In this document: positions 1 through 8,636 of the stretch, in pieces | Numbering within the stretch: the first letter of the stretch is position 1 | How the letters are laid out: each line of letters begins with the position of its first letter | Origin: Streptomyces sp. WM6386 | GTDB lineage: Bacteria > Actinomycetota > Actinomycetes > Streptomycetales > Streptomycetaceae | DNA: 25,653 nucleotides | Direction of reading: 5' to 3' | NCBI RefSeq assembly: GCF_000972385.1 | Contig: NZ_JXTE01000091.1 | Coordinates: 1-25,653 of the forward strand | Translations under genes and position numbers: made by a program | The notes under the pieces: generated by a model | Seen by the model: the letters and a program-made list of their open reading frames with translations, nothing else | Told to the model about the DNA's origin: nothing | Databases searched by the model: none

Positions 1-1370
1 ACGCGGTGCCGGCGGGGGGGGTTTTCTATCGGGGGGGGGCACATGGCGGCCGCCGGAGGGGCGGCGACGGGCTGCTGGGGCGCGGAGGCCGGGGTGGGAG
101 GGGCGACCGGGGCGGCAGCGGGCTGCGCGGGCGAGGCACCGGCCGCGGCGGGCTGCCGGGCCACAGGCGGAGTCGCGGGGCCGGAGGGCTGAGCCGGGGC
201 CTGGGGGGCCTGGGCAGGCGTCTGGGCGTACGGGTTGGGCTGACCCGCGCCGGGGGCGCCGTACGGGCCTGCCGGGGGCTGCCCGGTGCCGTACGCGCCG
301 GCGGGCGCCGGGCCCGGGCCGGGGGCGCCCGCGAGCGGCTGGCCGCCCTGCGGCGGCGGAGGCGCGTACCAGCCGGGCTGGCCCTGGCCCGGGACCGGCA
401 TCGGAGGCTGGGTGCCCGGCGGGAGGGGCTGCTGAAGGCCGGCCTTCTGGTCGATCGTCGAGCGGTAGTCGACGGCGCCCTGGGTCATCCGCATGTACGC
501 CTCTTCCAGCGAGGCCTGGTGCGGCGAGAGCTCCCACAGGCGTACGTCCGTGTCGTGGGCGATGTCGCTGATGCGGGGGAGCGGCAGACCCGTGATGCGC
601 AGCGCGCCGTCCTGCTCCGGCAGCACATGCCCGCCCGCCTCGGTCAGCGCGGACGTCAGCTTCTCGCGCAGCTGCGGATCGGTGTCGGGGGTGCGTACGC
701 GCGCGAAGCCGGCGGAGTTCGCGGCGATGAAGTCCTGCACGCTCATGTCGGCCAGCAGCTGTCCGCGCCCGATGACGATCAGGTGGTCCGCGGTCAGCGC
801 CATCTCGCTCATGAGGTGCGAGGAGACGAAGACCGTACGGCCCTCCGCCGCGAGGGACTTCATCAGGTTGCGCACCCAGAGGATGCCCTCGGGGTCGAGC
901 CCGTTGACCGGCTCGTCGAACAGCAGCACCTGGGGGTCGCCGAGCAGCGCGGCGGCGATGCCGAGCCGCTGGCCCATACCGAGGGAGAAGCCCTTGGAGC
1001 GCCTCCTGGCCACGTCCTGGAGTCCGACCACGCCGAGCACCTCGTCCACCCGGCGGGCCGGGATGCCGGACAGCTGGGCGAGGCAGAGCAGATGGTTGCG
1101 GGCATGCCGGCCGCCGTGCACGGCCTTGGCGTCGAGCAGTGCGCCCACCTGGCGGGGGGCGTTGGGGAGCTTGCGGTACGGGTAGCCGCCGATCGTCACC
1201 TGCCCCGACGTGGGGTTGTCCAGACCGAGGATCATCCGCATCGTCGTCGACTTGCCGGAGCCGTTGGGGCCCAGGAAGCCGGTGACGGCACCGGGCCGTA
1301 CCTGGAAGGAAAGGTTGTACACAGCGGTCTTGTCGCCATATTGCTTGGTCAGGCCGACTGCCTCGATCAT
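1..1370 (-). CDS. ABC transporter ATP-binding protein, C-terminus cut by window edge
   Basis: Reading leftward from the ATG at 1370-1368, the frame stays open to the window edge, giving 456 visible codons and no stop. It begins MIEAVGLTKQYGDKTAVYNL. Walker A is GPNGSGKST (about residues 34-42), the signature is the variant FSLGMGQRLGIA, Walker B is LLFDEP, and SSHLMSEM carries the switch histidine. This is the nucleotide-binding subunit of an ABC-2 type exporter, close in sequence to the ATPase at 2255-3214. From about residue 313 the sequence changes to a tail rich in Pro, Ala, Gln and Gly with no recognised domain. The last 20 or so codons overlap G-homopolymers at 12-39 and are unreliable. 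It lies 111 bp downstream of the permease on the same strand. Its own permease is probably outside the window. The substrate is unknown. Confidence 0.9.
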   Translation of the reverse strand, partial: MIEAVGLTKQYGDKTAVYNLSFQVRPGAVTGFLGPNGSGKSTTMRMILGLDNPTSGQVTIGGYPYRKLPNAPRQVGALLDAKAVHGGRHARNHLLCLAQLSGIPARRVDEVLGVVGLQDVARRRSKGFSLGMGQRLGIAAALLGDPQVLLFDEPVNGLDPEGILWVRNLMKSLAAEGRTVFVSSHLMSEMALTADHLIVIGRGQLLADMSVQDFIAANSAGFARVRTPDTDPQLREKLTSALTEAGGHVLPEQDGALRITGLPLPRISDIAHDTDVRLWELSPHQASLEEAYMRMTQGAVDYRSTIDQKAGLQQPLPPGTQPPMPVPGQGQPGWYAPPPPQGGQPLAGAPGPGPAPAGAYGTGQPPAGPYGAPGAGQPNPYAQTPAQAPQAPAQPSGPATPPVARQPAAAGASPAQPAAAPVAPPTPASAPQQPVAAPPAAAMCPPPIENPPRRHR

Positions 1371-1421
1371 GCTCCGCACCCATCGAAAGGTTCAGGACAG
1401 CAGGGCACACGCCCCCGTAAG

Positions 1422-1437
1422 GGTTAGGAGCTTAACC
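1422..1437. promoter_or_regulatory. short inverted repeat in the permease-ATPase gap
   Basis: GGTTA, six bases, then TAACC. It sits in the 111-bp gap (1371-1481) between the stop of the permease and the start of the downstream ATPase. The stem is only 5 bp, so it could be an operator half-site pair or chance. Nothing else stands out in this gap. Confidence 0.2.
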
Positions 1438-1481
1438 GGGCGCTGACGGTTCCACTCAAGAGCGAGCAAAGCTCCGGGGCG

Positions 1482-2252
1482 TCATGCATCCCTCTTCTTC
1501 AGCAGGACGTACCCTCCCGCGACCGCCGCGACCACCCACAGCACCATGATCCCGAACCCGCCCCAGGGACCGTACGGAGTGTCGTCGTCGATCGGGGTGA
1601 CCACCTGCATGATCTTGCTGCCGGCCTGGTCGGGCAGGTACTGGCCGATCTTCTTGGTCGCCGAGACGTTGCCGAGGATGTTGGAGATCAGGAAGAAGAA
1701 CGGCATCAGGATGCCCAGCGACAGCATCGGCGAGCGCAGCATCGTGGCCACACCCATCGAGAACACCGCGATGAGGGTCATGTAGAGCCCGCCGCCGATG
1801 ACCGCGCGCAGCACTCCCGGGTCGCCGATCTCGGCCCGGTGCGAGCCGAGCATCGCCTGCCCGAGGAAGAAGGTGACGAAGCTGGTGAGGAGGCCGACGA
1901 CGAGGCAGAGGCCGGCCGCCACCGCGATCTTGCTGAACAGGAAGGTGCCGCGCTGCGGAACGGCGGCCAGCGAGGTGCGGATCATGCCGGTGCTGTACTC
2001 GTTCGACACCACGAGCACTCCGAACACGATCATCGCGAGCTGACCGAGACCCATCCCGGCGAAGCTGATGAAGGTGGGGTCGAAGGAGAGCTGGTCGTTG
2101 CGGCTCATCTTGTCGAACTCGTTCTTCGACAGGGCCGCGATCAGCATGCCGAGGGCGAGGGTGACGACCACGGCGAGGGAGAGCGTCCACACGGTGGAGG
2201 CCACCGACCGGATCTTGGTCCACTCGGACCGTACGACCTGGATCGCCGCCAT
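1482..2252 (-). CDS. ABC-2 type transporter permease
   Basis: A 256-residue membrane protein starting MAAIQVVRSEWTKIRSV, the usual amphipathic N-terminus of ABC-2 permeases. About six hydrophobic segments follow, including ones beginning near VWTLSLAVVVTLALGML, LGQLAMIVFGVLVV, GLCLVVGLLTSFVTFFLG and FGIMVLWVVAAVAGGYVLL. The motif VVSNEYSTGMIRTSLAAVP is typical of the family, and the protein ends in KKRDA. I chose the ATG at 2252 over an upstream one at 2282 because GGAAGGAG lies at the right distance and the upstream start would read back into the ATPase gene. Only two bases separate it from the ATPase stop, so the pair is very likely co-translated and forms one exporter. The substrate is not identifiable. 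Confidence 0.9.
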   Translation of the reverse strand: MAAIQVVRSEWTKIRSVASTVWTLSLAVVVTLALGMLIAALSKNEFDKMSRNDQLSFDPTFISFAGMGLGQLAMIVFGVLVVSNEYSTGMIRTSLAAVPQRGTFLFSKIAVAAGLCLVVGLLTSFVTFFLGQAMLGSHRAEIGDPGVLRAVIGGGLYMTLIAVFSMGVATMLRSPMLSLGILMPFFFLISNILGNVSATKKIGQYLPDQAGSKIMQVVTPIDDDTPYGPWGGFGIMVLWVVAAVAGGYVLLKKRDA

Positions 2253-2254
2253 GG

Positions 2255-3214
2255 TCAGTTCTCCTTCCAGTCGTCGCCCCACTGCTGGGGTGGCGCCGCG
2301 ACGGGTGTGTCGGAGTGTGCGTGGTACTCGACCGACTCCGCGGTCAGCTGCATGAACGCCTCTTCCAGAGAGGCCTGCTGCGGGCTCAGCTCGTGAAGCA
2401 CGATCTGGTGCTGCGCGGCCAGCTCCCCGATGTGCTCGGGCTTGCCGCCGTCGACCTCCAGCGTCCCGTTGCCGGTCTCCACGACCGTGATCCCGGCCTC
2501 GTGCAGCACGTCGAGCAGCCGCTCGCGCTGGGGTGAGCGGATCCGGACGTACGACCGCGAGTTCTGCTCGATGAACTCGGCCATGGAGGTGTCGGCGAGC
2601 AGCCGCCCCTGACCGATGACGACGAGGTGATCGGCGGTCAGCGCCATCTCGCTCATGAGGTGGGAGGAGACGAAGACGGTCCGTCCCTGGGCCGCGAGCG
2701 ATTTCATCAGGTTGCGGATCCAGTGGATGCCCTCGGGATCGAGCCCGTTGACCGGCTCGTCGAACATCAGGATCCGCGGATCGCCCAGGAGTGCGCCCGC
2801 GATGCCGAGCCGCTGTCCCATGCCGAGGGAGAACCCCTTGGCCTTCTTCTTCGCCACCGCGGTGAGGCCGACGGTGTCGAGGACCTCGGCGACCCGCCCG
2901 CGAGGGATGCCGTTGCTCTGGGCGAGGCAGAGGAGGTGGTTGAAGGCGCTGCGCCCGCCGTGCATGGCCTTGGCGTCCAGCAGGGCGCCGATGTACTTCA
3001 GCGGTTCTTTGAGATGGTCGTAGTGCTGCCCGTCGATCCGGACGTCACCGGCGGTGGGGCGGTCGAGGCCGAGCAGCATCCGCATCGTCGTCGACTTGCC
3101 GGCGCCGTTGGGCCCGAGGAAGCCCGTGACGATGCCCGGTCTGACGGTGAAGGTCAGGTTGTTGACCGCCACCTTCTCGCCGTACCGCTTGGTCAGGCCC
3201 TCGAGCTCGATCAT
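2255..3214 (-). CDS. ABC transporter ATP-binding protein
   Basis: 319 residues, starting MIELEGLTKRYGEKVAVNNL. Walker A is GPNGAGKST (about 34-42), the signature FSLGMGQRLGIAGALLGDP, Walker B LMFDEP, and SSHLMSEMALTADH gives the D-loop/switch region. The C-terminal third matches the accessory region of ABC-2 ATPases and ends in a short Pro/Gln/Trp-rich tail. It partners with the permease immediately downstream (1482-2252). It is a paralog of the ATPase at the left edge, which suggests tandem duplication of an ATPase-permease unit. There is no good ribosome-binding site before the ATG. The upstream mini-ORF stop overlaps this start as ATGA, so coupled initiation is possible. Confidence 0.92.
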   Translation of the reverse strand: MIELEGLTKRYGEKVAVNNLTFTVRPGIVTGFLGPNGAGKSTTMRMLLGLDRPTAGDVRIDGQHYDHLKEPLKYIGALLDAKAMHGGRSAFNHLLCLAQSNGIPRGRVAEVLDTVGLTAVAKKKAKGFSLGMGQRLGIAGALLGDPRILMFDEPVNGLDPEGIHWIRNLMKSLAAQGRTVFVSSHLMSEMALTADHLVVIGQGRLLADTSMAEFIEQNSRSYVRIRSPQRERLLDVLHEAGITVVETGNGTLEVDGGKPEHIGELAAQHQIVLHELSPQQASLEEAFMQLTAESVEYHAHSDTPVAAPPQQWGDDWKEN

Positions 3215-3354
3215 GCGGCCACGCTAAGACGGGCCTTCGGGGGCTGCCACTTGAGCGGGCAGGGCGAGGGGACGAGGGCGGCGAGCACCGTGCAGGCCGT
3301 TGACCAGAGGAAGGCGTGCTGCTGCACGATCCGGACGGTGTCGGCGGCGCTCAT
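3211..3354 (-). CDS. possible small ORF translationally coupled to the ABC ATPase
   Basis: A 47-codon frame beginning MSAADTVRIVQQHAFLW. Its TGA stop overlaps the ATPase start as ATGA. Nearly every codon ends in G or C, as in the real genes here, which favours coding over chance. A short hydrophobic stretch (FLWSTACTVLAALVP) is present. Against it, I see no Shine-Dalgarno sequence, recognise no family, and find another open frame on the same strand. It could be a leader peptide, a small membrane protein or the remnant of a longer gene. Confidence 0.3.
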   Translation of the reverse strand: MSAADTVRIVQQHAFLWSTACTVLAALVPSPCPLKWQPPKARLSVAA

Positions 3355-3406
3355 CGACGCTGACAGAGATCGTCGACGACGTCTTCCTGCCCCTGGTGGG
3401 CACGCC

Positions 3407-3444
3407 AGAGGCCCGCACCTTCGGGGGAGACGGTGCGGGCCTCT
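3407..3444 (-). terminator. strong hairpin terminator after filP
   Basis: AGAGGCCCGCACC at 3407-3419 pairs perfectly with GGTGCGGGCCTCT at 3432-3444 across a 12-base loop. It begins 14 bases beyond the filP stop (3459) in the direction of filP transcription. It lacks a U-tract, as is common for Streptomyces terminators. It should separate filP from the ABC genes. Confidence 0.8.
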
Positions 3445-3458
3445 GAACGCGCTAGTGC

Positions 3459-4397
3459 TTACCGGGACTGCTGAGCCGGAACCCCACGGGAGATCGGCTC
3501 GTCGTCCGTGGCCGGCGAACCGGCTGCGGCCACCGCGGCGCCCGTGAGCGTGGCGAGCATCTCGCGCACGTTCGTCAGCTGGGCGTTGATGCTGTCGCGG
3601 CGGTTGGTGAGGGCGGCCAGCTCGCGCTCGGATTCCGAACGGATCCGGTCGGCCTTGGCGTTCGCGTCGGCCACGATGTCCTCGGCCTGGCGCTGCGCCG
3701 TCTCGACGGTCTGACGGGCCCGGCGCTCGGCGTCCGTGCGCAGCTTCTCGGCCTCGAGACGCAGCTGCTCCGCGCGGTGCTCGATCTCCGCGAGGCGCTT
3801 CTCGGCCTTCTGCTGACGGGACGCGAGGTCGCGCTCGGACTGCTCGCGGCGCTTGGCGAGGTTCGTCTCGAAGTCCGCGGCGGCCTGGGCGGCCTTGGCG
3901 CGGGTCTCCTCGAAGAGGGCGTCCGCCTCCTCGCGCTTCTGCTGCGCGTCCTTCTGTGCCTCCTGGCGCAGCTGAGAGGAGTCGCTCTTGGCCTTCTCGA
4001 CGATCCGGACGCCTTCGTCCTCGGCCTTGGCCTTGCGCTCCGCGGCGAACGACTCCGCGTCGTTGCGGACCTGCTGGGCCGCCGACTCGGCGAGTTCGCG
4101 GTGCTGCTCCGCCGCGCGACGGGCCTCCTCGCGCAGATCCTTGGCCTCCTCCTCGGCGAGGCGGAGGATCTTCTCGACACGCGCGCCGAGACCGGCGTAC
4201 GAGGGCTCGGCGTCGGTGACCTGAGCCTGCGCGTTCTGCGTTTCGAGGTGGAGCTCCTCGATGCGCTTTTCCAGAGCGGTGATGCGGGAGAGAGCGCTGT
4301 CACGGTCGGAGACGAGCTTGGAGATCCGTTCGTCCACCTGAGCGCGGTCGTACCCACGCCGCACAAGCTCGAAGCCGTAGGGGGAAGTGTCGCTCAT
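3459..4397 (-). CDS. filP: FilP, intermediate-filament-like coiled-coil cytoskeletal protein
   Basis: 312 residues, starting MSDTSPYGFELVRRGYDRAQ, which resembles the N-terminal membrane-targeting region of DivIVA-type proteins. An almost unbroken coiled coil follows, rich in Ala, Glu, Lys, Arg and Gln, with segments such as EEAKDLREEARRAAEQHREL. The tail (about 285-312) is short and non-helical (AAAGSPATDDEPISRGVPAQ). Length, N-terminus and position beside scy match S. coelicolor FilP (SCO5396; about 310 residues), which forms filaments that stiffen the hypha behind the tip and interacts with DivIVA. AGGA stands about 9 bases before the ATG. The gene has its own terminator, and the 209-bp gap upstream leaves room for its own promoter. 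Confidence 0.93.
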   Translation of the reverse strand: MSDTSPYGFELVRRGYDRAQVDERISKLVSDRDSALSRITALEKRIEELHLETQNAQAQVTDAEPSYAGLGARVEKILRLAEEEAKDLREEARRAAEQHRELAESAAQQVRNDAESFAAERKAKAEDEGVRIVEKAKSDSSQLRQEAQKDAQQKREEADALFEETRAKAAQAAADFETNLAKRREQSERDLASRQQKAEKRLAEIEHRAEQLRLEAEKLRTDAERRARQTVETAQRQAEDIVADANAKADRIRSESERELAALTNRRDSINAQLTNVREMLATLTGAAVAAAGSPATDDEPISRGVPAQQSR

Positions 4398-4606
4398 GGG
4401 GTTCCTGTCAAATGAGACCGGTGAGGTGATAGGGGGAATCCTAGGGGCCGAAGCGGTGTGTCATCGAGCGGATACGTGTTTGATCTGGAGAATGACACCC
4501 CTTTTGAGTGGCTAACCCCGGGACGGCTTGCCAAAAACTTGGTCAAAGGCCCCAGACGGCACCGGAATTCGACCTGCCGGTCAGCCTTCGGTCAGCTGTC
4601 CGTCGC
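4398..4606 (-). promoter_or_regulatory. scy-filP intergenic region, presumed filP promoter
   Basis: 209 bp between the scy stop and the filP start, both on the minus strand. It is less GC-rich than its surroundings near 4470-4500, where AT-rich patches such as CAAACACG and GTCATTCTCC occur. That would suit a promoter, but I cannot assign -35/-10 boxes with confidence. No convincing terminator hairpin follows scy, so read-through from scy into filP is possible. Confidence 0.4.
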
Positions 4607-7600
4607 CTAACTGTCGGACGACTTGCCACCCGATCGAGGGGCGCCGACCGAGACGCCGGCCTTGACGCCACCGTCCTTGCCCGCCGAAGGGGCCTCGAAG
4701 GACTCCAACGCCTCCAGGACGTCCTGGACACGGGAGATCTCGGCGTTGATGTCCTCGCGGCGGCGCACCAGGATCTCCAGCTCGCGCTTTCCTTCCTCCA
4801 CCGTGCGCCGGGCCTCGCGGATCGCCTCCGCCTTGAGCTCCTCGGCCTCCCGCACGAGCGCCGACTTCTTCTGCTCGGCCTCCTTCAGGAGCCCCTCGGC
4901 CTTCTTCACGGCCGCGATACGGACCTTGCCCGCCTCGGAGTTGGCCTCCGAGACCAGCTCCTTGGCCTTGGCCTGCGCCTTCGCCAGCTGCTCCTCGGAC
5001 GCCTTGATGAGCGCGTCGCAGCGGTCACCGGTCGACTTCATCGTCTCGGCGGCCTCGCGCCGGGCCCGCTCGTGCAGCTCCTCGATCTCGGTCGTGATGC
5101 GGTCGCGCAGCTCCTCGGCGCGCTCCCTTATGGCGGTGGCGTCCCGGCGGGCGCCGACGAGCAGCTCGTCCGCGTCCGTACGGGCCTTCTCCACCCGGGA
5201 GTTGCCCTCGACGGTCGCCTCCGAGATCAGCCGGTCGGCCTCCGAGCGGGCCGCGCCCACCATGGAGTCGGCCTGCCCCTCCGCGTCCGCGGTGGTCTTG
5301 TGGGCCTGCTGCTGCGCCTCGGTGAGGAGCTTGTCCGCCTCGGCCGTGGTCTCCGTGATGAGCGTGTCGACCTGCTCGGCCACGTCCTGGCGCCGCTTGT
5401 TGGCGTCCTTGCGGGCCTCGTCGAGGGTCCGCTCGGCCTCCTCGCGCGCGGCCGTCGTGACCCGGTCGGCCTCGGCCAGGGCATCGGCCTTGACGCGCTC
5501 GGAGTCGCTGCGGACCCGGTCGGCGTGCAGCTGTGCGGAGCCGACCGTGTCGGCGGCCTCGGCGCGCAGCCGCTCCGCGTCCCCGGTGGCGTCCGCGATC
5601 AGCTTCTCGGCCTTGGCGACCGCCTCGGACCGTACGCGCTCGGCCTCGTTGACCGTGTCCGTGCGCAGCCGGTCGGTGTCGGCGAGCGTCTCCGTGGTGA
5701 GCCGCTCGGCCTCGTTGCGTGCCTCGGTGATGAGGGCGTCGGCCTGCGAGGCCGCGTCCGAGCGGAGGCGGTTGGCGTCCTCACGGGCGTCCGCCCGGGT
5801 ACGGGCGGCGGCCTGGTCGGCCTCGGCGATCGCGTTCGAGGCGTCCGTGCGCACCCGCTGGGCGTGCTCGGAGGCGTCCGACCTGAGCCGCTCCGCCTCC
5901 GCGATGGCCTCCCCGACGGTGCGCTCGGCGAGCGACTTGGCGGCCTCCGACTCCTCGTTCGCCTCACGCCGGATGCGGCCCGCGTCCGCGCTGGCCCGCT
6001 CCCGCTCGGCGTAGGCGTCGCCACGGACCCGGTCCGCCTCTTCCTCGGCCTCGCGGCGGGTGCGATCCGCCGCGTGCTCGGCGGCGCTGCGCAGCCCGGC
6101 GATCTCGTCCTGAGCCTGCTCGTGCAGCCCGGCCACGGATTCCCGTACCTGCTGGGCGTGCTGTTCGGCCGCCGACACCATCTCGGTGGCGTGCCGGTCG
6201 GCCTCCTCGACCAGCCGCACCGCCTCGGCCTGCGCCTCCTCCACACGGTTGCGTGCGGAGGCCAGCAGCTCCTCGCTCTGCTCGCGGGCCCGCTCGCGCT
6301 CCTGGTCGGCCTCCTGGCGCGCCGAGCCGAGGGTCTCCTCGGCCTCGCGGCGGCGCCGGACGGCCTCCTCCTGGGCGGCGGCCAGCGTCTCGGACGCCTC
6401 CGTCGCGAGCCGCTCGGCGGCGGCCTGCGCCTCCGCACGGACCCGGTCGGCGGTGTCCTGGGCCTCCGCCTTCAGCTGCTCGGCCTCGGCCGCGGCCGCC
6501 GAACGCAGCCGTACGGCGATGGCCTCGCCCTCCGCGCGGGACGCGGACGCGTCGGAGGCGGCCTCGTCGCGCAGCCGTTCCGCCTCCGCCTCGGCCTGCT
6601 GCTGCAGTGTGCGGATCCGCTCGGCGGACTCGGCGCGCAGCCGCTCGCTCTCCTCGGCGGCCTCGCGACGGATCCGCGCGGCCTCGGCGCGGGCGTCGCT
6701 CAGCGCCTGCTCGGCGGCGGCGAGGCGCTCCTCGGTGTCGGTGCGCAGCCGGGTCAGTTCCTCGGCGGCCTCGGCCTGGCGAGCCGCTATGGCCTGCTCG
6801 GTCTCCTCGTGCAGTTCCCGCGCGGCCCGCTCGGCGTCCGCCTTGATGCCCTCGGACTGCTCGACGACCTCCGCGCGGTGCCGCTCGGCCTCCTGGCGGG
6901 TGCGCTCCAGGGTCTCCTCGGCCTGCCGGCGCAGCGTGGTGGCGCGCTCGATGGCCTCGGTGCGGACCTTCTCGCTGTCCGTCGTGGCCGTCTGGCGCAG
7001 CTCGTCCGCGTCCTGCTTGGCCTTCGCCAGCAGCTCCTCGGCGGTCTTGGCCGCCTCCTCGATCTGCTGGACGGCCTCCTTGCGGGCCTCCGCGCGGATC
7101 TTCTCGCCCTCGGCGACCGCGTCGGCGCGCAGCTGCTCGGCCTCGCCGCGCAGCCGACGGGCCTCCTCCTGGAGCTCGACCGTCTTGGCCCGGTACTCCT
7201 TGGTGTCGTCCTTCGCCGAGCCCTTGAGCTGCTCGGCGATGTCATGCGCCTCGGCGCGCAGCCGGTCCGCCTCGGCCTCGGCCTCGGAACGGATCCGCTC
7301 GGCCTCCTCGGCGGCGGCCTTGGTGGTGTTACGGGCCTCCTCGGACGCCTTGTTGAGGACGTCCTCGGCGGTCTTGGCCGCCTTGCCCAGCTGGGAGGCG
7401 GTCTCCTCGGCGGTGATCGTGCGGGCCTTCTCGGAGGCCTCGGCGACGATCTTCTCGGCCTCCGTGCGGGCGTCCGCGACGACCTGCTCGGCGTCCGCCT
7501 TGGTGGTCTCGGCCTCCTTGGTGGCCTCGTTGACCAGCCGGGCGACCTGCTCCTTGGCCGTACGCGTGCGCTGTTCGTTGGTCGACTCGGCGCTGGTGAG

Positions 7601-8488
7601 CGACTTCTCGGCGGTCGCCTTGGCCTCGGCGACGAGCTTCTCGGCCTCGCTCTGCGCCTTGCGCAGCGCCTCCTCGGCCTCCGTCATCCGCTGCTCGGCC
7701 GCGCGGCTCAGCTCGGTCGCCTCGCGGCGGGCGCTGTCCGACTCGGTCGCCGTGGAGCTGCGCAGCTGCTCGGCGTGGTCGGTGGCCTCCTGGGCCTGCG
7801 TCGACGCGGCGTTCAGCAGCCGCTCGGCGTCCGTGCGGGCACGGCGCAGCAGCTGCTCGGCCTCCGCGCGGGCGGTCTCGGCCTCGCTCTGGAGGCGCTG
7901 GCGGGCCTCGGCGGCGACCCGCTCGGCCTCCGCGCGGGCGGCGGCCATGGCCTGGTCGGCCTCCGCGCGGGACTCCTCCAGGAGCCGGCGGGCCTGCTGC
8001 TCGGTACGGGCGCGCAGCTGCTCGGCCCACGCCACGTTCTCGTTGACGTGCGACTCGACGGTCTGGCGACGCTCGGAGAGCTCCTGGTCCAGCTGCTGGC
8101 GGCGGGTGACCGCCTCCTGGTGCAGCTCCGCCTGGAGTCGCGCCGCGTTCTCGGCGTGCTCCTGGAGGATGCGCTGCGTCTGCGCCCGTGCCTGGCTCAG
8201 CTCGCGCTCGGCGTCCTGGCGCAACTGGTCGGCCTGGACCTGGGCGTTGCGGAGCAACTGTTCGGCTTGGTAGCCGATGTCGCCGCCGTCGTAGGACGGT
8301 CGGGACATGAGGGTGCGCCGCGCCTCGTGCAACTTGGCGCGCAGCACCTCGACCTGGTAGCCGAGGTCCTCGGCGTGCTGGATCGCCTTTTCCCGCTCGG
8401 TCTTCAGCCGGTCCATCTCGGCCTCGAACCGAGAGAGGTGATCGACGTCAGCCGCCGGCACTCGCTCCTGGCTTTCGTAGCCCCGCAC
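4607..8488 (-). CDS. scy: Scy, giant coiled-coil polarity protein
   Basis: 1293 residues from a GTG at 8488, starting MRGYESQERVPAADVDHLSR. After a short head (about 1-40) the protein is a continuous coiled coil to about residue 1230. It is dominated by Ala, Glu, Arg, Asp and Gln, with recurring units of the type AEAERLRxEAxxxAERxR. The end is non-helical (SVGAPRSGGKSSDS). This matches S. coelicolor Scy (SCO5397), a scaffold that gathers DivIVA and FilP at the hyphal tip, sets the number of growth zones and binds ParA. An ATG 11 bases further upstream (8501) is out of frame, so GTG is the best start. AGGGGA lies upstream of it at a rather long distance. Strong codon bias leaves very long open frames on the opposite strand; these are shadows. 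A long palindrome lies about 150 bp upstream. Confidence 0.95.
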   Translation of the reverse strand: MRGYESQERVPAADVDHLSRFEAEMDRLKTEREKAIQHAEDLGYQVEVLRAKLHEARRTLMSRPSYDGGDIGYQAEQLLRNAQVQADQLRQDAERELSQARAQTQRILQEHAENAARLQAELHQEAVTRRQQLDQELSERRQTVESHVNENVAWAEQLRARTEQQARRLLEESRAEADQAMAAARAEAERVAAEARQRLQSEAETARAEAEQLLRRARTDAERLLNAASTQAQEATDHAEQLRSSTATESDSARREATELSRAAEQRMTEAEEALRKAQSEAEKLVAEAKATAEKSLTSAESTNEQRTRTAKEQVARLVNEATKEAETTKADAEQVVADARTEAEKIVAEASEKARTITAEETASQLGKAAKTAEDVLNKASEEARNTTKAAAEEAERIRSEAEAEADRLRAEAHDIAEQLKGSAKDDTKEYRAKTVELQEEARRLRGEAEQLRADAVAEGEKIRAEARKEAVQQIEEAAKTAEELLAKAKQDADELRQTATTDSEKVRTEAIERATTLRRQAEETLERTRQEAERHRAEVVEQSEGIKADAERAARELHEETEQAIAARQAEAAEELTRLRTDTEERLAAAEQALSDARAEAARIRREAAEESERLRAESAERIRTLQQQAEAEAERLRDEAASDASASRAEGEAIAVRLRSAAAAEAEQLKAEAQDTADRVRAEAQAAAERLATEASETLAAAQEEAVRRRREAEETLGSARQEADQERERAREQSEELLASARNRVEEAQAEAVRLVEEADRHATEMVSAAEQHAQQVRESVAGLHEQAQDEIAGLRSAAEHAADRTRREAEEEADRVRGDAYAERERASADAGRIRREANEESEAAKSLAERTVGEAIAEAERLRSDASEHAQRVRTDASNAIAEADQAAARTRADAREDANRLRSDAASQADALITEARNEAERLTTETLADTDRLRTDTVNEAERVRSEAVAKAEKLIADATGDAERLRAEAADTVGSAQLHADRVRSDSERVKADALAEADRVTTAAREEAERTLDEARKDANKRRQDVAEQVDTLITETTAEADKLLTEAQQQAHKTTADAEGQADSMVGAARSEADRLISEATVEGNSRVEKARTDADELLVGARRDATAIRERAEELRDRITTEIEELHERARREAAETMKSTGDRCDALIKASEEQLAKAQAKAKELVSEANSEAGKVRIAAVKKAEGLLKEAEQKKSALVREAEELKAEAIREARRTVEEGKRELEILVRRREDINAEISRVQDVLEALESFEAPSAGKDGGVKAGVSVGAPRSGGKSSDS

Positions 8489-8636
8489 TGCGCGGTCCCA
8501 TCCGTCCCCTGGTCGCGTGTCTGCCCAAACGAGCTCCGTCCATCCGCCGAACGGGGCCCCCGGGGAATGGTGTCAGATCAACGGCGGAGCAAGGGCTGCC
8601 GCCCCGACGCTTGTCCCCCGAAACCCGGACCCCGGC
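8489..8636 (-). promoter_or_regulatory. scy upstream region
   Basis: 148 bp between the scy start and the long palindrome. It should hold the scy promoter and 5' leader. A small GC palindrome (GGGGCCCCCGGGG at about 8556-8568) is the only symmetric element I see. I cannot assign promoter boxes. Confidence 0.35.

Noticed and set aside
863..1105. Minus-strand 80-codon frame inside the left-edge ATPase
   Set aside because: It is in a different frame from the ATPase motifs. It is a shadow.
3349..3444. Plus-strand frame ending LTEIVDDVFLPLVGTPEARTF, similar in style to a regulator C-terminus
   Set aside because: It has no start, its codon bias is lost immediately upstream, and it coincides with the filP terminator stem. 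It is too short to claim a remnant.
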